A DNA stretch of 64,000 nt from Amyelois transitella (taxonomy: Eukaryota; Arthropoda; Insecta; Lepidoptera; Pyralidae): assembly GCF_032362555.1 (NCBI RefSeq), contig NC_083524.1:1350001-1414000 (forward strand), given 5' to 3'. Every line of letters begins with the position of its first letter. The first letter of the stretch is position 1. The notes beneath the pieces are model-generated. The model worked only from the letters and a program-made list of their open reading frames with translations. It was not told the DNA's origin and ran no database searches. The position numbers were made by a program, and so were the translations under genes. Below are positions 29,561 to 40,016 of this stretch, piece by piece.

Positions 29561-29832
29561 TATCCCTTGCGGGGTAGACAGTGCCAACAGTCTTGAAAAT
29601 ACTGAACGGAATCATTTTGTTGATAAGCTTAATGATGGAATTAAAAATCAAATAATACTGACAATTACGCTAGCCCATCTTCTAAAAGAAGAATCCCAAG
29701 TGTATTAGCCTTTCCCAAGTTTATTAGAACTTGCATTAGATGATTATCCATTCTATTCCCTAAATCACCTTATACGACATCCAAAAAGCTGGAGTGGTCT
29801 TATTTTAAATTGCCGGGAACCACACGGTACGG
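29548..29832 (-). repeat. family A repeat, divergent
   Basis: Tail-side text is identical to the junction copy at 27768. The body is degenerate, and the end is 'ccgggaaccacacggta'. Confidence 0.78.
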
Positions 29833-30061
29833 CAAGACAACATATTAGGAATTTAAATAGAACTTCATGATATAGGGATAGGGGGAGTATCAGGGGGTGG
29901 GGTATTAAGATACGCGGGGTGAGGGGGTGCATGTGAATGATTGTTCTCATCGGCTACAGAGTTGATGCCGAATACTCTAAAGTCTAGTGATGCGACACAC
30001 ATCATTTGCACGATGTTATCGATACCTATGACATCGATAAGAAGAAAAGACTTATGGTAAA

Positions 30062-30300
30062 CTAGCTGTTGCCCGCGACGTCGAATCCCGTAAAAGTTCA
30101 CTCAAAATTTCGCCCCTTTGTATTTTTTCTATTTTAATAAATAATTTTTGTGTACTTAATTTTGAAGTTGCACCCACCCTAATAATTAACGCGTAAATAG
30201 TTAACGCGTGATGCAAGTACAAATATACAGACAGATATTAAAAAAAAATTGAATTTTTGGCGTCTGTATCTATATCTATTTTTTTTCCTAATATCCTTCA
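30062..30300 (+). repeat. CGCGAC-type repeat fragment
   Basis: Starts 'actagctgttgcccgcgacg' and includes 'acagacagatatt', 'ggcgtctgtatctatatct'. Similar in layout to family X but diverged. Confidence 0.5.
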
Positions 30301-30501
30301 AGTACAGACATCATTGGACAGTTACTATTATATTCTAAGTATGGAATGGATTTGTGTGTAAATGAATTTTATCGACAATCGATATATTTTATCGTCCAGC
30401 ATACAAGAAGTTCATCACTTCAGACAATATAGTTAATCGCAACACTGAGCTGTAGCTATTTTGATGCACTTTTGCTGCAATTTTCGCGTGTGCGCTATTT
30501 A

Positions 30502-30745
30502 GTGCCGTGTGGTTCCCGGCACGAACAAAAAAATAATTCAACCACTCCATCTCTTTCCAATGGATGTCGTTAAAAGCGACCAAGGGATGACTTTAAACTG
30601 GAGATTCTTCTTTTAGGCGATGGGCTAGCAACCTGCCACTATTTGAATCTCAAATCCATCATAAAGCCATACAGCTGAACGTGGCCTATCAGCCTTTTCG
30701 AAACTGTTGGCTCTGCCTACCCCGTAATGGATAAAAATGTATGTG
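30502..30745 (+). repeat. family A repeat
   Basis: 'gtgccgtgtggttcccggca' to 'ctaccccgtaatgg'; the tail is nearly lost. Confidence 0.87.
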
Positions 30746-31134
30746 TGTTCGCCTGCGATTCCGCCTGCGCGTAATTTCTCATAATATCCATTCCCGTGAA
30801 ATTTTCACAAATAATTTCTTCAGCTATTGGCTTCTTATGTCATAATAAGAATCCTATTTATATAAAAAAATGCGAAAGTTTGTCCGTATGTGGGGATGTC
30901 TGTTAGTTACTCTTTCTCTCAAAATCTGCTGGACTGATTTTGATGAAATTTGGTACCCGGATAGAATATAATCTGAAATAACACAATCTGTACTTTTTAT
31001 CCCGAAATTCCACGGCAACAAACCCCGGGGCTCAGCTATTATAACATAAATTATGTCGGTCGTGCCTTTACATACAAATATATAGTCACGTCTATATCTC
31101 TTGCGGGTAGACCGAGCTTCTTCATCCACCACAT

Positions 31135-31328
31135 TCAGAGGAGTTTGTGAGTATGTCAGTATGGATGTTGGTAACTCTTTTACGCAAAAACCACTGAAAC
31201 GATTACGATGAAATTTGGTATGTATCCAATAGTAAGTAATAATAACATGTAGGCTTATACTTTTTATCCCGGAGTTCCCGCGGGATTGATAGGGTTTCTA
31301 TGCGGACGAAGTCGCTAGCGGCCTCTAG
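31135..31328 (+). repeat. family F repeat
   Basis: From 'agtttgtgagtatgtcagta' through 'gatgaaatttggtatgtatc' to 'gacgaagtcgctagcggcct'. Confidence 0.75.
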
Positions 31329-31331
31329 TTT

Positions 31332-31552
31332 ACATACATACATATGGTCACGTCTATATCCCTTGCGGGGTAGACAGAGCCGACAGTCTTGAAAGACTGA
31401 ATGGCCACGTTCAGTTATTTGGCTTAAGGATAGAATTGAGATTCAACTAGTGACAGGTTGCTGGCCCATCGCCTAAAAAAGAATCCCAAGTTTGTAAGCC
31501 TATCTTTACCTTAGTCCCTTTTTTGTATTGGTGCCGGGAACCACACGGCACT
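31332..31552 (-). repeat. family A repeat with short target-site duplication
   Basis: Flanked by 'tagtttaca' on both sides. It is inserted at the very end of the family F copy and has a small deletion ('ctttaccttagtccctttt'). Confidence 0.85.
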
Positions 31553-31937
31553 AGTTTACAATAAAAACAATTCCTGAAATAGTTTTAATATCACCAAAAC
31601 AACAATAAATTTAATTGCATTGTGTGCTGGCCAACATATACGCATTCCAGTTTTAACGATGTCACCCTTGGCATTTTTCAAATTACACCGCGGAAATTAA
31701 ATTTTACGCTTTTGGGTTCGACGTGTACAAATATACATATATGGTCACGTCTATATCCCTTGTGGGGCAGACAGAGCCAACAGTCTTGAAAACAGTCATC
31801 CTAGAGGGCTTAATGATGCCCAAAATAACTTACCACGCGGACGAAGTCGCGGGCACAGCTAGTTTCCTAATAAGTCTACAAACTTGTGGTTCTCGTTATT
31901 TACCAGTAACGTATAAAGCACAATATATCTCTACAGT

Positions 31938-32206
31938 GCCGTGTGGATCTGGGCACCAATAGAAAAAATAATAGGACCACTCCATCTCATCTCGTTCCCA
32001 TGGATGTCGTAAAAGGCGACAATAAGGATAGGCTTATTAACTTGGGACTCTTCTTTTAGGCGATGGGCTTACAACCTGTCACTATTTGAATCTCAATTCC
32101 ATAATAAAGCCAAACAGCTAAACGTGGCCTATCAGTCTTTTTAAGATCGTTGGCTCTGTCTACCTTGCAAGGGATATAGACGTGATCATATGTATGTACG
32201 TACATC
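31938..32206 (+). repeat. family A repeat next to a gene promoter
   Basis: Full-length copy whose tail ends about 40 bp upstream of the TATA box at 32244. It replaces whatever proximal upstream region the gene had. Confidence 0.88.
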
Positions 32207-32243
32207 TCTGTATACGCCGACCTTTACATTAACAGCGATACAT

Positions 32244-32250
32244 TATAAAT
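32244..32250 (+). promoter_or_regulatory. TATA box of the GILT-like gene
   Basis: TATAAAT, 50 bp before the ATG at 32294. With a start site 25-30 bp downstream the 5' UTR would be about 20 bp. Placement fits, but this is a motif match only. Confidence 0.55.
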
Positions 32251-32293
32251 AAGCGAACAAAACATAAAAGTATCACATAAATAATTCAAAACA

Positions 32294-33266
32294 ATGATTG
32301 TCATAGTACTACTTCTAATTTCTGCCTGTCCAGCATATAGTTTTCCTCATATAACTATATTTGGTGATGTGTTTTTGAATAAGGAGTTTTTCACAAACAC
32401 CTTACCATGGATAGTGGACAACATAGGTGGTGATCTGAGCATACAATTCTATATGTTGGGCAGCGGTAGACATACTATACCGCAAATGTGTGCGTTGGAA
32501 CAATTAGTTCACAATGCGTTTTTGCAAGCTCAATACTTGAAGTGCGAAGCGGAGGGTAAAGTTTAATTTTTAAATGAGTACATTTCAATTTTGTGCCGTG
32601 TGGTTCCCGGTGCCAATATAAAAAGGAATATGTCCACTCCATCTCTTACCCATGGATGTCGTAAAAGGCGACTAAGGAATAGGCTTATAAAATTGCGATC
32701 CTTTTTTTAGGCGATGGGCTAGCAACCCGTCACTATTAGAATCTCAATTCTATCTTAAAGCCAAATAGCTGAACGTGGCCTATCAGTCTTTACAAGACTG
32801 TTAGCTCTGTCTACCCCGTAAGGGATATAGACGTGACTATATGTATGTATGTATAAAAGTCTAATTAAACTCTTAACAGTACGTATGTTATTCCTATCCA
32901 GGCCACCCAAACTCCTACTGCCTCTGCGAAGCGGGCATCGACAGTGAGAATTTCAAGCATTGCGTTCGAGGCGGCGGCAGTTTAGCGAGCCAAGCTAACG
33001 CTCAATACGCTCGCTTGAAACTCGACGCACTTCCATTAGTCGAAGTCGGTTACAAAGACACCGTTTTCGAAGTAGCCGACAGCTGGTATCTCAAGAAAAT
33101 TTGCACGTTGTACCTGGAAGACCTGCCTTTGGGCTGTGTCAAACCGTTCTCGTGTAACTCCACTGAAATTTGGAATTCTAGACCTGGTATCGCTCAGATG
33201 GACAGGGAATGCAAAATGCTGGATTGTTCTGAATCGGGAACTACAACACAATGGTATCCAAACTAA
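32294..33266 (+). CDS. GILT-like secreted protein lacking the CXXC site
   Basis: Two exons, 32294-32555 and 32902-33266, give 208 residues. The donor G|GTAAAG and acceptor 'ttcctatccag' match in phase and rejoin a Gly codon; the unspliced frame stops soon after the donor. A signal peptide (MIVIVLLLISACPAYS) is followed by a domain resembling gamma-interferon-inducible lysosomal thiol reductases: a first strand HITIFGDVFLNKEFFTNTLP where the family has its CXXC, a Cys/Asn/Gln-Ala block near residues 60-85, a YCLCEAG...HCVRG pair, and the C-terminal LPLVEVG...KKICTLYLEDLPLGC. The family's reductase cysteines are missing and the CQHG signature is not preserved, so it is probably not a reductase; binding or reproductive-fluid roles are possible. 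The ATG context (caaaacaATG) is good. Family assignment is from remembered motifs; the gene model is firm. Confidence 0.75.
32593..32855 (+). repeat. family A repeat inside the intron
   Basis: Full-length copy in the sense orientation that makes up about three quarters of the 346-bp intron, leaving both splice sites free. Confidence 0.92.
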
Positions 33267-33276
33267 TATATGTATA

Positions 33277-34345
33277 ACTAGCTGTTGCCCGCGACTTCGT
33301 CCGCGTTAATTTCGAGTTGAATCTTGATCATACAGTCAGATACAGACAGACAGACAAAAATGTAAAAAAAAAAATCTCTATCCGTTTCAAAATATTAAAT
33401 GTACAGACAAAATATTTTTATCGTTTTATTATATGTAGTATTTTGATTTTCAGTTTTTTTTTTTAATAAAATATTCAAACAACACAAAAAAAAATATTTT
33501 TAATAAAAAATATCTGGTTTTTGTTGGGGCTCGAACTTAGACCGCCAACTTCACAGTCTCACGCGCCAACCACTGGACCATCGAGGCCGTTGCGGTGGTG
33601 TCTAAATTAAAGTAGACTACATACATACATACATATGGTCACGTCTATATCCCTTGCGGGGTAGACAGAGCCAACAGGCTCGAAAAGACTGTATGTCCAC
33701 GTTCAGCTATTTGGCTTAATGATAGAATTAAGATTCAAATAGTGATAGGCTGCTCGCCCATCGCCTAAAAAAGAATTCCAAGTTTGTAAGCCTATCCCTT
33801 AGTCGCCTTTTACGACATCTATGGGAAAGAGATGGAGTAGTCCTTTTCTTTTTTTGTATTGGTGCCAGGACCCACATGGTTTAAAGTACTAAAGTAGACT
33901 AACAAACCAAAAATCTTTTTACGTGAGAATTACGCATGTTATGTTCGGCAAAACCAAAATATTACTTATATTTATATGTTATAGACATTATGCTGTCGTA
34001 CAATGATAAATGACTTAAAATTTTAAATTTCGTAACTAATTTGCAGGCAAACTCATGCCTTGGGTTCATTCAAATGCCGATAACTTTTTTTAGTGAACCG
34101 ATTTTGATGAAACACTTTAAATGTTTTTCTGAGTTAAAACAAAGCAATTGGTGAAAGTTTGAAGTAAATCGGTTCAGTACTTTCGGAGATAATCGTGATC
34201 ATACATACAGACAGACAGACAAGAAATTAAAAAAAAAAATTGTTTTCTGTTATTCATTTTAAGTGTCCCTCTACCAATTTCAGTCAAAAATACAAAATGT
34301 ACAGACAAAATATTTTTACTGTTTTATTATATGTATAGATAAATG
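33277..34345 (-). mobile_element. family X repeat carrying a family A insertion
   Basis: Begins 'actagctgttgcccgcgact' 11 bp after the stop codon of the GILT-like gene and ends 'ttattatatgtatagataaa'. A tRNA-like block (33517-33600) reads on the minus strand as 'atggtccagtggttggcgcg' and 'taagttcgagcccc'. The family A copy (33619-33889) is flanked by the 11-bp duplication TAAAGTAGACT at 33608-33618 and 33890-33900. Confidence 0.8.
33619..33889 (-). repeat. family A repeat nested in family X
   Basis: Full length, with the 11-bp target-site duplication given for the host repeat. It occupies the same insertion point as 13877 and 42877. Confidence 0.9.
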
Positions 34346-34359
34346 CGAATGTTATTTTA

Positions 34360-34406
34360 TACAAGGTATCACTTATTGATGTTACGTTAATAAGTGATAC
34401 CTTGTA
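34360..34406. repeat. perfect 18-bp hairpin from a LINE 3' end
   Basis: TACAAGGTATCACTTATT, an 11-nt spacer, then its exact reverse complement; the right arm leads into the normal LINE 3' tail ('atccaattttggaaataaat'). Confidence 0.93.
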
Positions 34407-34438
34407 TCCAATTTTGGAAATAAATCTATTCTATTCCA
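34407..34438 (+). mobile_element. LINE 3' tail fragment
   Basis: Short 3' end 'tccaattttggaaataaatc' then 'tattctattcc', continuous with the hairpin on its left. Confidence 0.7.
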
Positions 34439-34689
34439 TTTAATAAAAACTCGTCCAGTGTATACTAGCATATATCGTTCAAAAGTAGTTTTACGTTTTT
34501 AATAAAAAAAGCTTTAAATTTTTTTCTTCTCTATATCTACTTCTCGTGTACAGATATTTCGCGTCTTTAAGGAAAATGGTAGCATTTTTATGGTAATACG
34601 TATCGATAATGTAGTATTGCGTCCCGAATGCAAATTGACAGCTCAAACGACATCATTCGGTGAAAAATCAATATAACGTAAGTATACCT

Positions 34690-34912
34690 ATATGAGCTTG
34701 CATGAAGAGAGTTATGAATGTGGATGATGCGAAGGAAGTATGCAGAGATCGTGGCAAGTGGAAAGATGTAGTCTTTTTCTATCCCTCCGGGAAAGAGGCA
34801 TGATTTTATGTATGTATGTATGTATGTATATGAGGATCGTGGCAAGTGGAATTTCATAGTCTCTGCCTATCCCAATGGGAAACAGGTGTGATGGTATGTA
34901 TGTATGTATAAT
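34690..34912 (+). mobile_element. two RTE 3' ends in tandem
   Basis: The first piece (34690-34830) starts 'gagcttgcatgaagagagtt' and ends in a TATG tail; a second, shorter piece (34831-34912) starts at 'gatcgtggcaagtgg' and ends in another tail. Confidence 0.82.
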
Positions 34913-34975
34913 GTATATGAGTGATAAATCTTAAGAATAAAAAATCGAATTGGGACGGTAGGTTTTTCATTTTAA

Positions 34976-35233
34976 TGCCGTGTGTTTCCCGGTACCAATA
35001 AAAAAAAGAATAGGATCATTCCGTCTCATTCCCATGGATGTCGTTATAGGCGACTAAGGGATAGGCTTTTAAACTTGAGATTCTTCTTTTAGGCGATGGG
35101 CTAGCAACCTGTCACTATTTGAATCTCAATTCTATCATTGAGCCTAACTGCTGAACGTGGCCTTTTAGTCTTTCAAGACTGCTGGCTCTGTCTACGCCGC
35201 AAGGGATATAGACGTGACTATATGTATGTATGG
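34976..35233 (+). repeat. family A repeat, full length
   Basis: 'tgccgtgtgtttcccggtacc' type 5' end to TATG tail. Confidence 0.9.
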
Positions 35234-35328
35234 ATCATGATCACCCCAGGCTCCGCCTCAGAAAGTTTAGGATATAACCTGGACTACCGTCAGAAGGAGG
35301 AAGACAAATCTATGTGTGTGTATATATG

Positions 35329-35529
35329 TAATCGTATCTTGATCAAATTAAGGACGTCCTGGTAAAGGGTCAGGTAAAAAGTACCCGAAACCGCCGAGCT
35401 TGCATGAAGAGAGTTACGAATGTGGATGAAGCGAAGGAAGTATACAGAGATCGTGGCAAGTGGAAAGAGGTAGTCTCTGCCTACCCCTCCGGGAAAGAAG
35501 CGTGATTTTATGTATGTATGTATGTAATC
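35329..35529 (+). mobile_element. RTE 3' end fragment
   Basis: Encodes RILIKLRTSW-type text in one frame and, in the element's own frame, the GQVKSTRNRRACMKRV region to VSAYPSGKEA; TATG tail follows. Confidence 0.87.
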
Positions 35530-35984
35530 CCACACGCATCTAAAGCAAATACCATTCCTACAGGACTCAATAATACGGCGCCTAGCATCCGTCTGCTCCT
35601 GATTTATATTTCGCATTAAATCTGGGGAAAGCCAGTAAGACCACTGTAACTTTGAAGTTCATCAAATAAATTTTTAACTTGAGCGTGGATGAGATAATAG
35701 GAAAAGTTATGCGAATTTTTTTAGGTCTGCCTATCAACTCAGGGCGGAAAATATATTTTTTGTATGTATGTTTGTAACGCGTTAACTTTCGAACCGTTTG
35801 TCTGATGTTGATGAATGTGTGTGGATCTGTCAATAGAATTTTTAATTTCTTAGGGCATCGCAAAAGCCTTAGATGCGTGTATGTTTACATACAAACAAAC
35901 ACATAGATTTGTCTTCCTCCTCCTGCCGTTAGTCCAGGTGACATCCTAAACTTTCTAACTAAGCGGAGCCTGGGGTGTTCATGA

Positions 35985-36216
35985 TCCATACATACATACA
36001 TACATATAGTCACGTTTACATCCCTTGCGAGTTTAGACAGAGTCAGTAGTCTTGAAAAGACTGATAGCCCACGTTCAGCTATCAGACTGAATGATTGAAT
36101 TGAGATTCAAATAGTGATGTCTCACTGCCTAAAATAAGAATCCCAAGTTCATAAGTCGCCTTTTACGACATCCATGGGAACTAGATGGAGTGGTCCTATT
36201 CTTTTTTTATTGATAC
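35985..36216 (-). repeat. family A repeat
   Basis: (CATA)n tail to 'tggagtggtcctattctttt', slightly shortened in the middle. Confidence 0.83.
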
Positions 36217-36632
36217 CTTTATCGTTGCAAATTTTTCATTACATATAACTTGTAATGATAAATTTAAATGTCTGTAGTCCTCACTTTTAGTTGTACATCT
36301 TAGAAGTTTGCTATCTGAATCATTAATGTAATTTAGTACTGAACCCCTCTTTTGGTATGATTTATCGATGGCTTCCAAAAAATATCACCCATTTACTTTA
36401 TATATATAGCGTGGATATCCTGATGTTTTCCATTGAAGAAATAATACGTCTGCAGAACGAAAATATGGCAGACTTAAATAAAGTCAAACTATTTTCGATT
36501 ATTTTTTACATGTAAATTTATGCCGTGTGGTTTCCGGCACCAATATGAAAAAGAAAAGACTAAAGGCGACTAAAGGAAAACATTGTGAGGAAACCTGCAC
36601 ATTCGGGCAACTAACCACCTCTACATATAAAT

Positions 36633-36900
36633 TACTAGCTGTGCCCGCAACTTCGTTAACTACATAGTTATTTTGGGCATCATTGAAACCCTCAAGGATG
36701 AATAATTTTCCCCGTTTTTTTTTACATTTTCCATTATTTCTTTGCTCCTTATATTTGCAGCGTGATGTAATAAAGCCTAAAGCCTTCCTCGATAAATGGT
36801 TTATTCGACGCAAAAATAATTTTACAATTCGAACCAGTAGTTCCTGAGATTAGCGCGTTCAAACAAACAAACTCTTTAGCTTTATAATATTAGTATAGAC
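36633..36900 (+). repeat. family E repeat
   Basis: 'actagctgtgcccgcaactt' to 'tataatattagtatagacta', matching 19860-20110. Confidence 0.8.
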
Positions 36901-37088
36901 TAGCTTCCCCCCGCGACTCCGTCCGCGCGGATGTCGGTCATCGCGTGGATGGTTTATTTCTCCATTTTGAGTAACTCTGACAATGACATCTTATAAATAT
37001 CTATTGGACCCAATTACGGCTAGGCCTATAATAATTAAGGAGATCCCTCTATTGAGCTACTGCTGTTGAGTTCGCATTCTGTAGTAAG

Positions 37089-37415
37089 TAGTCCGGTCAA
37101 TTTAGAGCAAAAAATAATAATGAAGCTACATTAATTCCCATCAAGCTAAAAATGAGTATAATTGTTTAAAACACAATCAAAAGCATTATTTCAAAATTCC
37201 CGTTTATTAATTCCCGTGATTCCCATGGTCAAAGGTAAAAAAAATGGTTTTTTCACGATTTTCTTCAAAACGGTAAGTTTTATCGGAAAATTACCTTAGA
37301 CATAGATTGTAGATCATAAAGTTATATATAAAAAGGAATCAATATTTTTTTTCAATAAAGCTTCCGTTTCTGAGATATAACGATGCAAAAAGTTGCAAGC
37401 GTCATAATATGCATA
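37089..37415 (+). repeat. left inverted repeat
   Basis: Inverted partner of 38484-38814; see the element entry for matching blocks. Confidence 0.85.
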
Positions 37416-37587
37416 AGCAAGCACGTCTCGTATATACTCTGTGTAGCAGTAATATAAGTAAAAATATTGCTCTGTCGGTAATTTTAACTTGAATTCAAAA
37501 TATAAAATATACATAAGTATAATGAAACGCAGTCCCTTCATTTATACTGTAGTGAAACCTTGAGACAACATCTGTCTCTCTGTTTAA

Positions 37588-38241
37588 TTGTGTACGTGGC
37601 TAGGGTCGTATACCTGCTTTATCTCAGAATGCTCAACACATGAAATACCGTTAGTCTCTAATAATTGTAGTCTTTGCGGGGATACCGTTGACGGCTATGG
37701 ACACCACGGCCTCCCATGCCCTAGGAGTGCCGGCCGTTTAGGGCGCCATACCGCCCTAAATAATATAATCCTCCGTGCTCTTGCCACCATCCATGTTCCA
37801 GCCATTCTGGAACCAAACGGTCTGGCTCGGGATGATGCCAAGAGACCGGATGGTATGACTTTGGTACCCTGGAGATTGGGGCGGCCTTTGGTGTGGGATG
37901 CTTCTTGTTTCGACGCACTTGCGCCGTCTCATCTTCAGGTTACTAAATCTAAGGCCGGTTCTGCTTCAAATGAGGCAAAAAACCTCAAAAGGCGCAAATA
38001 TGTAGGTATCGGTAATACCTATACTTTTGAACCTTTTGGGGTAGAAACTCTGGGACCGTAGGCCTATCTGCCCATCAGCTTTTCTGACAATTGTCGAAAA
38101 AGCTGATTGAGGTATCTTGACCGGAGGGATGGAAATTATCTGGCTCAGAGAATCAGCATTGCCATTCAAATAAGCAATGCTGCCTGCCTTCTGGGCACAC
38201 TCCCTCATGTTGATACTATGCAGGGACTGTACAATTTATAA
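37588..38241 (+). pseudogene. CCHC plus PD..D domain protein, two nonsense codons
   Basis: One frame is open from about 37588 to TAG at 38059-38061 and clearly continues in the same frame after TGA at 38104-38106 to TAA at 38239-38241. Counting from 37588, residues C27, C30, H39/H40 and C44 form a zinc-finger-like CCHC, followed by RH at 53-54, E75 (ILEPNGL), RPDG at 86-89 and WD at 103-104 (PLVWDASCFD). The conserved tail reads YLAQRISIAIQ...NAACLLGTLP. A CCHC followed by RH and PD...D resembles the restriction-like endonuclease end of R2-type retroelements, but no reverse transcriptase is present here and the resemblance is by eye only. Proteins with the RPDG and VWD pattern are familiar to me as uncharacterised repeat-borne proteins of invertebrates. 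It has no ATG start and is flanked by inverted repeats. Confidence 0.65.
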
Positions 38242-38483
38242 ATTAAATTTTAGTTTGTAGTCATCTTTTTTCTTTCTTTTTGTAAGTAGTTTAAGTTTAA
38301 ATTTGATTTAATTGTAATCTCTATTATTGTCCTAAGATGATTTTCTTCACTTAGGGTTATTCTAATTTTTTTAAATAATAAATGCGAAAGTTTGTCTTGT
38401 TTGTTTTTCAAGTTTAATAATAAAAATGTTTAAAAAACGCGCTAATCGTACACTACCTACCTCAGAGGTGGCGTGGAAACGTG

Positions 38484-38814
38484 TGCATATTATGACGCTT
38501 GCAACTTTTGGCATCGCTATATCTCAGAAACGGTAGCTTTATTGAAAAAAAATATTGATACCTTTTTTATAGATAACTTTATGATCTACAATTAATGTCT
38601 GAGGTAATTTTCCGATTTGAAAAACTTAACGTTTTGAAGAAAATCGCGAAACACCCATTTTTTACCTTTGACCTTGGGTACCTAATTTTTTTTCCTCAAA
38701 CCGGAATCATGGGGAATTTTGAAATAATGCTTTTGATTGTGTTTTTAACAATTATACTCATTTTCAGCTTGATGGGAATTAATGTAGCTTCGAATGTCTA
38801 GATTGACTGGACTA
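38484..38814 (-). repeat. right inverted repeat
   Basis: Inverted partner of 37089-37415. Confidence 0.85.
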
Positions 38815-38984
38815 AAGTTTTTTTTTCATAGTAATTAGTAGCGGCCCGCGTATGCCGCAAACGGTTCAAGCTAAATCCGACTTTCGGCGCTAAAAGTTAC
38901 GGCGCTGAATCCACTGCGGGTAACGTTGTGTTCGCGGTTCTACAGAACAACGTCTATGGATAAACTGAAAAATTAAGAATTTTT

Positions 38985-39245
38985 TTTTCTTCGTATTTTT
39001 CCAGGATAAAAAGTATCCTATTTTATGCCCAGGATAATAAGGTATAATTATACCAAGTTTCATCAAAATCGAACCGTTAGTTTTCACGTGATGCCTGAAC
39101 ATACAGACAGACAGACAAAAATTTTTTTAAATATATACTTATTTGTGTTTGGTATCGATCCAGTAACACCCCCTGCTATTTATTTTTTCAATATTTTCAA
39201 TGTACAGAATTGACCCTTCTACAGATTTATTATATGTATAGATAT
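38985..39245 (+). repeat. dispersed repeat ending TTTATTATATGTATAGAT
   Basis: Contains 'accaagtttcatcaaaatcg', 'acatacagacagacagac' and the end 'tttattatatgtatagatat'. It shares its 3' end with family X (14380-14420, 34310-34345) and, inverted, with 47430-47630. Confidence 0.65.
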
Positions 39246-39284
39246 AGATATAGATTGGTAGTGGTATTATATCAGTAGCAAAAA

Positions 39285-39475
39285 GGCCTTTGTGGTGCAG
39301 CGGTAATGTGCTTGTCTGTGATACAATACAGAAGGGCCATGGTTCGCATCTCGGCCCCCGGAATGATGGAAAATTCTTTTTTTTTATTGACCTGGGTCTT
39401 TTCTTTAACTAGCATTTATTGAAAAATATAATATCGTTGAGTTCGTATCTGATAATACAAGTCTGTAGTACATGT
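39285..39475 (+). repeat. family B SINE, divergent
   Basis: Head 'ggcctttgtggtgcagcggt' is preserved, the B box is degraded ('tggttcgcatctcgg'), body as in other copies. Confidence 0.75.
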
Positions 39476-39544
39476 AAACATACATGTATATAATTCAAAT
39501 ATATAATTGTTATTGGAATTTCCAAATTTCCTCAGTATTTATTA

Positions 39545-39655
39545 AAACTGATTTACCGGTTGACGTTGAATAAATTACTTAAAACTAAGCTTAGTAAATA
39601 TAGGAGAAGCGAATACAAACTGCACTGCAGTATTTTCTTCAATAATCACGGTATA
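39545..39655 (-). mobile_element. LINE 3' UTR fragment
   Basis: Minus-strand relative of the 3' UTR of the LINE at 13216-13589 ('gcagtttgtattcgcttctc', 'gacgtcaac'-like text). Confidence 0.6.
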
Positions 39656-39660
39656 ATAAG

Positions 39661-39661
39661 G

Positions 39662-39694
<33 letters not shown>

Positions 39695-39727
39695 TATATG
39701 TATGTATATGTATATATGTATATATAT

Positions 39728-39764
<37 letters not shown>

Positions 39765-39765
39765 A
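39661..39765. repeat. (TA)n / TATG microsatellite
   Basis: About 100 bp of alternating TA with interspersed G and C; able to form hairpins. Apparent ORFs in it are periodic artefacts. Confidence 0.95.
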
Positions 39766-40016
39766 TACTCAATGCGTCGCCTAAATATGTCGGTGAAAGT
39801 GGAATATGACGTGATTGAAATAAAATCACATTGTTATTGGATATCTGAGCGATTTTGTATTGGTTTAGCGTTTAGAAGGGTGCCGAGTAAAGTTTCAAGA
39901 TACACTGGTTTATTTGTTGAAATTGAATGAACCATTTAAAGATGAGCCCCATTCAAATGTTACCGTTTTATTTCAGTGGCAATAAATGTTTCAACTTTTG
40001 TTTTTTATTTTTATGG

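Larger units (their letters stand above)
37089..38814 (+). mobile_element. element with inverted repeats of about 330 bp around a decayed ORF
   Basis: Positions 37089-37415 and 38484-38814 are inverted copies of each other. Both outer ends start tagtcc(g/a)gtcaat(t/c)taga reading inward. Shared internal blocks include 'gaagctacattaattcccat', 'gagtataattgtt', 'acacaatcaaaagcattatt' and 'gttgcaagcgtcataatatg'. The arms differ by scattered substitutions and small indels, so they are old or subject to little conversion. Between them lies a degenerate coding region (37588-38241). I see no clear target-site duplication. This could be a DNA transposon with long terminal inverted repeats, or two inverted solo repeats with something trapped between them. 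Confidence 0.75.

Noticed and set aside
33036..33251. Minus-strand open frame over exon 2 of the GILT-like gene
   Set aside because: Antisense shadow of the real exon, no independent signals.
39560..39829. Open frames with YIYIYI repeats on both strands
   Set aside because: Translation of a (TA)n microsatellite.
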